Shown: positions 61,421 to 64,000 of the stretch, piece by piece
Position numbering within the stretch: the first letter of the stretch is position 1
How the letters are laid out: each line of letters begins with the position of its first letter
NCBI GenBank assembly: GCA_019722365.1
Contig: JADFUC010000057.1
Location: 99,613 to 163,612, forward strand
Reading direction: 5' to 3'
Length of the DNA: 64,000 bases
Source of the DNA: Lithospermum erythrorhizon
Taxonomy: Eukaryota; Streptophyta; Magnoliopsida; Boraginales; Boraginaceae
The notes under the pieces: generated by a model
Told to the model about the DNA's origin: nothing
What the model saw: only the letters and a program-made list of their open reading frames with translations
Databases searched by the model: none
Program-made: the position numbers and the translations under genes

Positions 61421-64000
61421 TCAATCAATCACGATATGTATGTCAAGCATGACATTCATTCTGCTGCCTGGTGCAAGAAAAACAGTTAAATCTCATGAAG
61501 ATTGCTTTGACAGCTCTTGTGTGAGTAAGCTGAAGCTGACCTCTTTAACTCGTGACATCATGTTAAATCATGTGATTAAAAACGGTGATTCTCGACTATG
61601 CTGTAATAAGAGGCATTTAAGGCTATGGTTAATCAATCTCTGCTTTAAATGACCACTTAAATGTTTGGTCAATGTGAATTAACTGGTTCATGTTCGCTAA
61701 TGGTGGCAGCCGATAAATTTCAACTTTGTTCGACTGATTTTTACATACCATAAGCTTTTGTTTAAAACCATGTTAAAAGCTGAATACCCATCAGCATCTA
61801 AATGTGAATACCGATATTCAAGATCATTCAATATTTTCTCAATCGTATAAAGAGATCAAGCTGTTAAGGCGTTTGATGACTGAAGGCTGTATTGATGCTG
61901 CTGTTGATCAAAATGAGCCATCCGCCCGATCGTATCGTGTTTGTTCGCGGCATGTCGAAGTGTGACGACTGGATTTTGGCCTGTTAGCACAGCATTCGCA
62001 GCGTTATGCTGCTTTGTTTCAACAGGGTCGACCGGTTAACATTTGCGTGCTAAAGTCATGCGACTGAATTTGCCCTGTGGGCAAACTTATGTAACATAAT
62101 AAGCAAATAGCGGTCGCGATTCAATCCATGTTACAAATGATTAACCATCTCTTCAATCTCCACCAAGCTCTGAAAATATCGAATACTCGGTGGCGGCCGC
62201 TGAATCATGCTGTTGGAGTTATCAGTAATATGTGGGTATAAGTGTATGTCGATTGGCGACAGCTGCGTACGATAAAACGCGGCAACTGGGTACGACCAGT
62301 GCGAACGCAACTTGTGTCGGCCAACGCGCCGAGTGCTACGGCATCTCGATAAGCGTGCGTACCAGTAGCCAAGGCAGCGACTGGATATTAATAAATTAAA
62401 ATGAGACACAAGTATTTACATAAAAAATGAAATCGCAATGACGCACATGTGCGATAATGTGGACCGGAGACGATAAATTCAAACCAAAAGCGAATAAACA
62501 ATGGACCAGACTGGTGACAATACTTAACTATCAAGCCACAACGAAATTTTACTATCTGCTCTCTTCGATTCCCCGTTTTCAGTCTAACTATACTCCCGTC
62601 TCAATTGAATATCAGCACGGAGGTCGTTATTTTGGTTATTTTAGGTTGTTTTTGTATTTTAATTTATTGTTTCGATATTAACTGATTAGCAAATCAGTTG
62701 ATATGGATGATAGTTTAGACGGAATTCAGAGGTAGTTAGTGGGTTGACTGATTTTTGATTGATCATGAATGTATTATGATCTGGTATAATATGAATTGAT
62801 AATGATGGAATCGACTGAGGGTAAAATGTTGTTGTGGTCGGGATTGACTTACTGGTGATAATGAACATTTGGAATGGTGTGTTGAACTTGGTTGGTAGAC
62901 TAGAGTAATGCTTGGGTGAGTAATAATAACTGTTGAAGTTGAAACTGGCTGATTAATAATGTTATAGCCAGATAGGTATATTAGCGACAATGACCAAATA
63001 AACTGTGAACTCATAATCCAGCAGCTATGAGTGAAAAAATTGAGCCAGGGCCTGGGGACAGCAATGTGGATGTTTGTTCGGTGACGGCATTGGCAGTGGC
63101 AGTGGGAGCTATCGCTGGATTTGTTGGCTGTGTGGTAATGACATACTAAGCACCTTATGTGAACACAATGTGAGCAATGACAGTGTCAAATACATTATGT
63201 GCTATTCTTTTGTATTGTCTTAATGTTTGGTCATGTATTATATGTTTGGAGTGTATTGTTGATATATTCTCGAAACCCAGCTGCTCATCTCAACATGAAT
63301 CTTTGCAATGAAACCAAGTATTGATATTATATGTTGGCCAATATATTGTGTTCTTTAGTGCTGAACATGTGTTCGCTGGCGATGTTGGTGTTCGCTGTTG
63401 GTGGGCCGAGGTGGCTGCGGCAGCCTGTTCATTTCGTGGTTAACCAGCAAGCATTCGCGGCCAGCCTGTTTGTTCCACCGATATTGATATGGCTGCGAGG
63501 CCGCAATGGCATGGTAGACCCATCTTACATAATGATTGCTGATTATTGCTGATGCCGCTGAATAACCCATATTCCGTATTTTAAGCCATCACTACCTGCT
63601 ATCTTTGTGTGTGAGTACCATTTCCCCCACCGCTGGCATTCACGTAGTGAGGCTCATTTTAGGTGAACAACAGATCTGCCGATACACCCTGTTGACTGTC
63701 TCATTTTGACCCATTTTGAGATATTGAAACAATACTGTACGTTGAATATTTTAACGACTTGTTTGATGGTTGCTTTTGAGTTGATGACCAGTATGCGATG
63801 GTTAAGCTGCAGTAATGCAACATTTAGAACTGCGTTTTCGAGGTGGAGTTGTGCAGTGATTTCGTGTCAGCAAATCGTATGTTGACACAATACGAGGTGA
63901 TGACTCAGCTCGAGGGAGGTACGACTCAACAACTGTAATGTCAGCAGGTTTCGTTTTGCTTTGAGTTATTTCGTATTAGATCTAAAGCCACTATCAAATC
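61421..64000. other. Unclassified right end of the window
   Basis: By position this may include gypsy-C' gag and its 5' LTR, but no motif could be confirmed. Around 62690-63010 the plus strand is rich in GGTTGG/GATTGA/TGATTGAT words, like parts of the gypsy-C LTR, without a clear alignment. No gene is supported; short frames such as 63331-63552 have no recognisable domain. Confidence 0.3.

Noticed and set aside
57741..62400. Bacterial contamination or horizontally acquired block, because of the GC-richer, unfamiliar sequence
   Set aside because: Gypsy-C' motifs (protease, linker, LTR) lie inside it on the minus strand, and no bacterial-type gene is visible.
1..64000. CRISPR array, operon or phage structure
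   Set aside because: No regularly spaced repeats, no ribosome-binding-site-led gene clusters; the contents are those of a plant nuclear genome.

Overview
The window looks like plant nuclear DNA, most likely from a eudicot. It is AT-rich, has one intron-containing gene of a plant-specific family, and is otherwise mostly nested Ty1/copia and Ty3/gypsy LTR retrotransposons plus an L1-type LINE, SINE-like elements and Stowaway-like MITEs. No open frame exceeds 173 codons. Every retroelement gene is broken by small frameshifts, so the elements are decayed, the consensus is poorly polished, or both.

Layout. 1-460: tail of a copia RNase H. 580-690 and 6060-6180: tRNA-derived SINE-like units. 1056-3885 (minus): an Agenet/plant Tudor-like gene whose first four exons join in frame with GT-AG splice sites; this is the only probable host gene. 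3886-7880: AT-rich flank with short tandem repeats and MITEs. 7880-9670 and 19609-20292 (plus): two parts of one L1-type LINE, split by copia-1 (9671-19608, minus). 20310-22130 (minus): fragment of a related copia (LTR plus 3' noncoding region). 23011-35360 (plus): copia-2, with gypsy-A (25996-33806, minus) inside its gag. 35361-36378: copia leader fragment. 36379-57740 (plus): copia-3, with gypsy-B (38681-50171, minus) inside its leader and gypsy-C (51601-54985, plus) ahead of its integrase. Gypsy-B itself has a 2.7 kb copia piece inside one LTR. 59550-61420 (minus): gypsy-C', a relative of gypsy-C. The rest, mainly 57741-59549 and 61421-64000, I could not classify.

The LTR elements carry the usual parts: LTRs, a primer-binding site resembling the complement of initiator tRNA-Met, gag with a CCHC knuckle, protease, then integrase and reverse transcriptase in copia order or gypsy order. 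The copia relatives share a long leader (about 1.4-2 kb) between primer-binding site and gag, with a GC-rich, palindrome-dense island in otherwise AT-rich DNA. The firmest insertion is gypsy-B: its 2446 bp LTR ends in TG...CA on the element strand, it has a PPT and PBS, and a 5 bp target-site duplication (TAATT) flanks it in the copia-3 leader.

The best candidates for something undescribed are: (i) gypsy-C and gypsy-C', which share an internal deletion of RNase H and integrase and so may be a non-autonomous family; (ii) the GC-rich island in the copia leaders; (iii) a consistent variant primer-binding site in the copia family; (iv) a tandem leader-PBS-LTR duplication inside copia-1.
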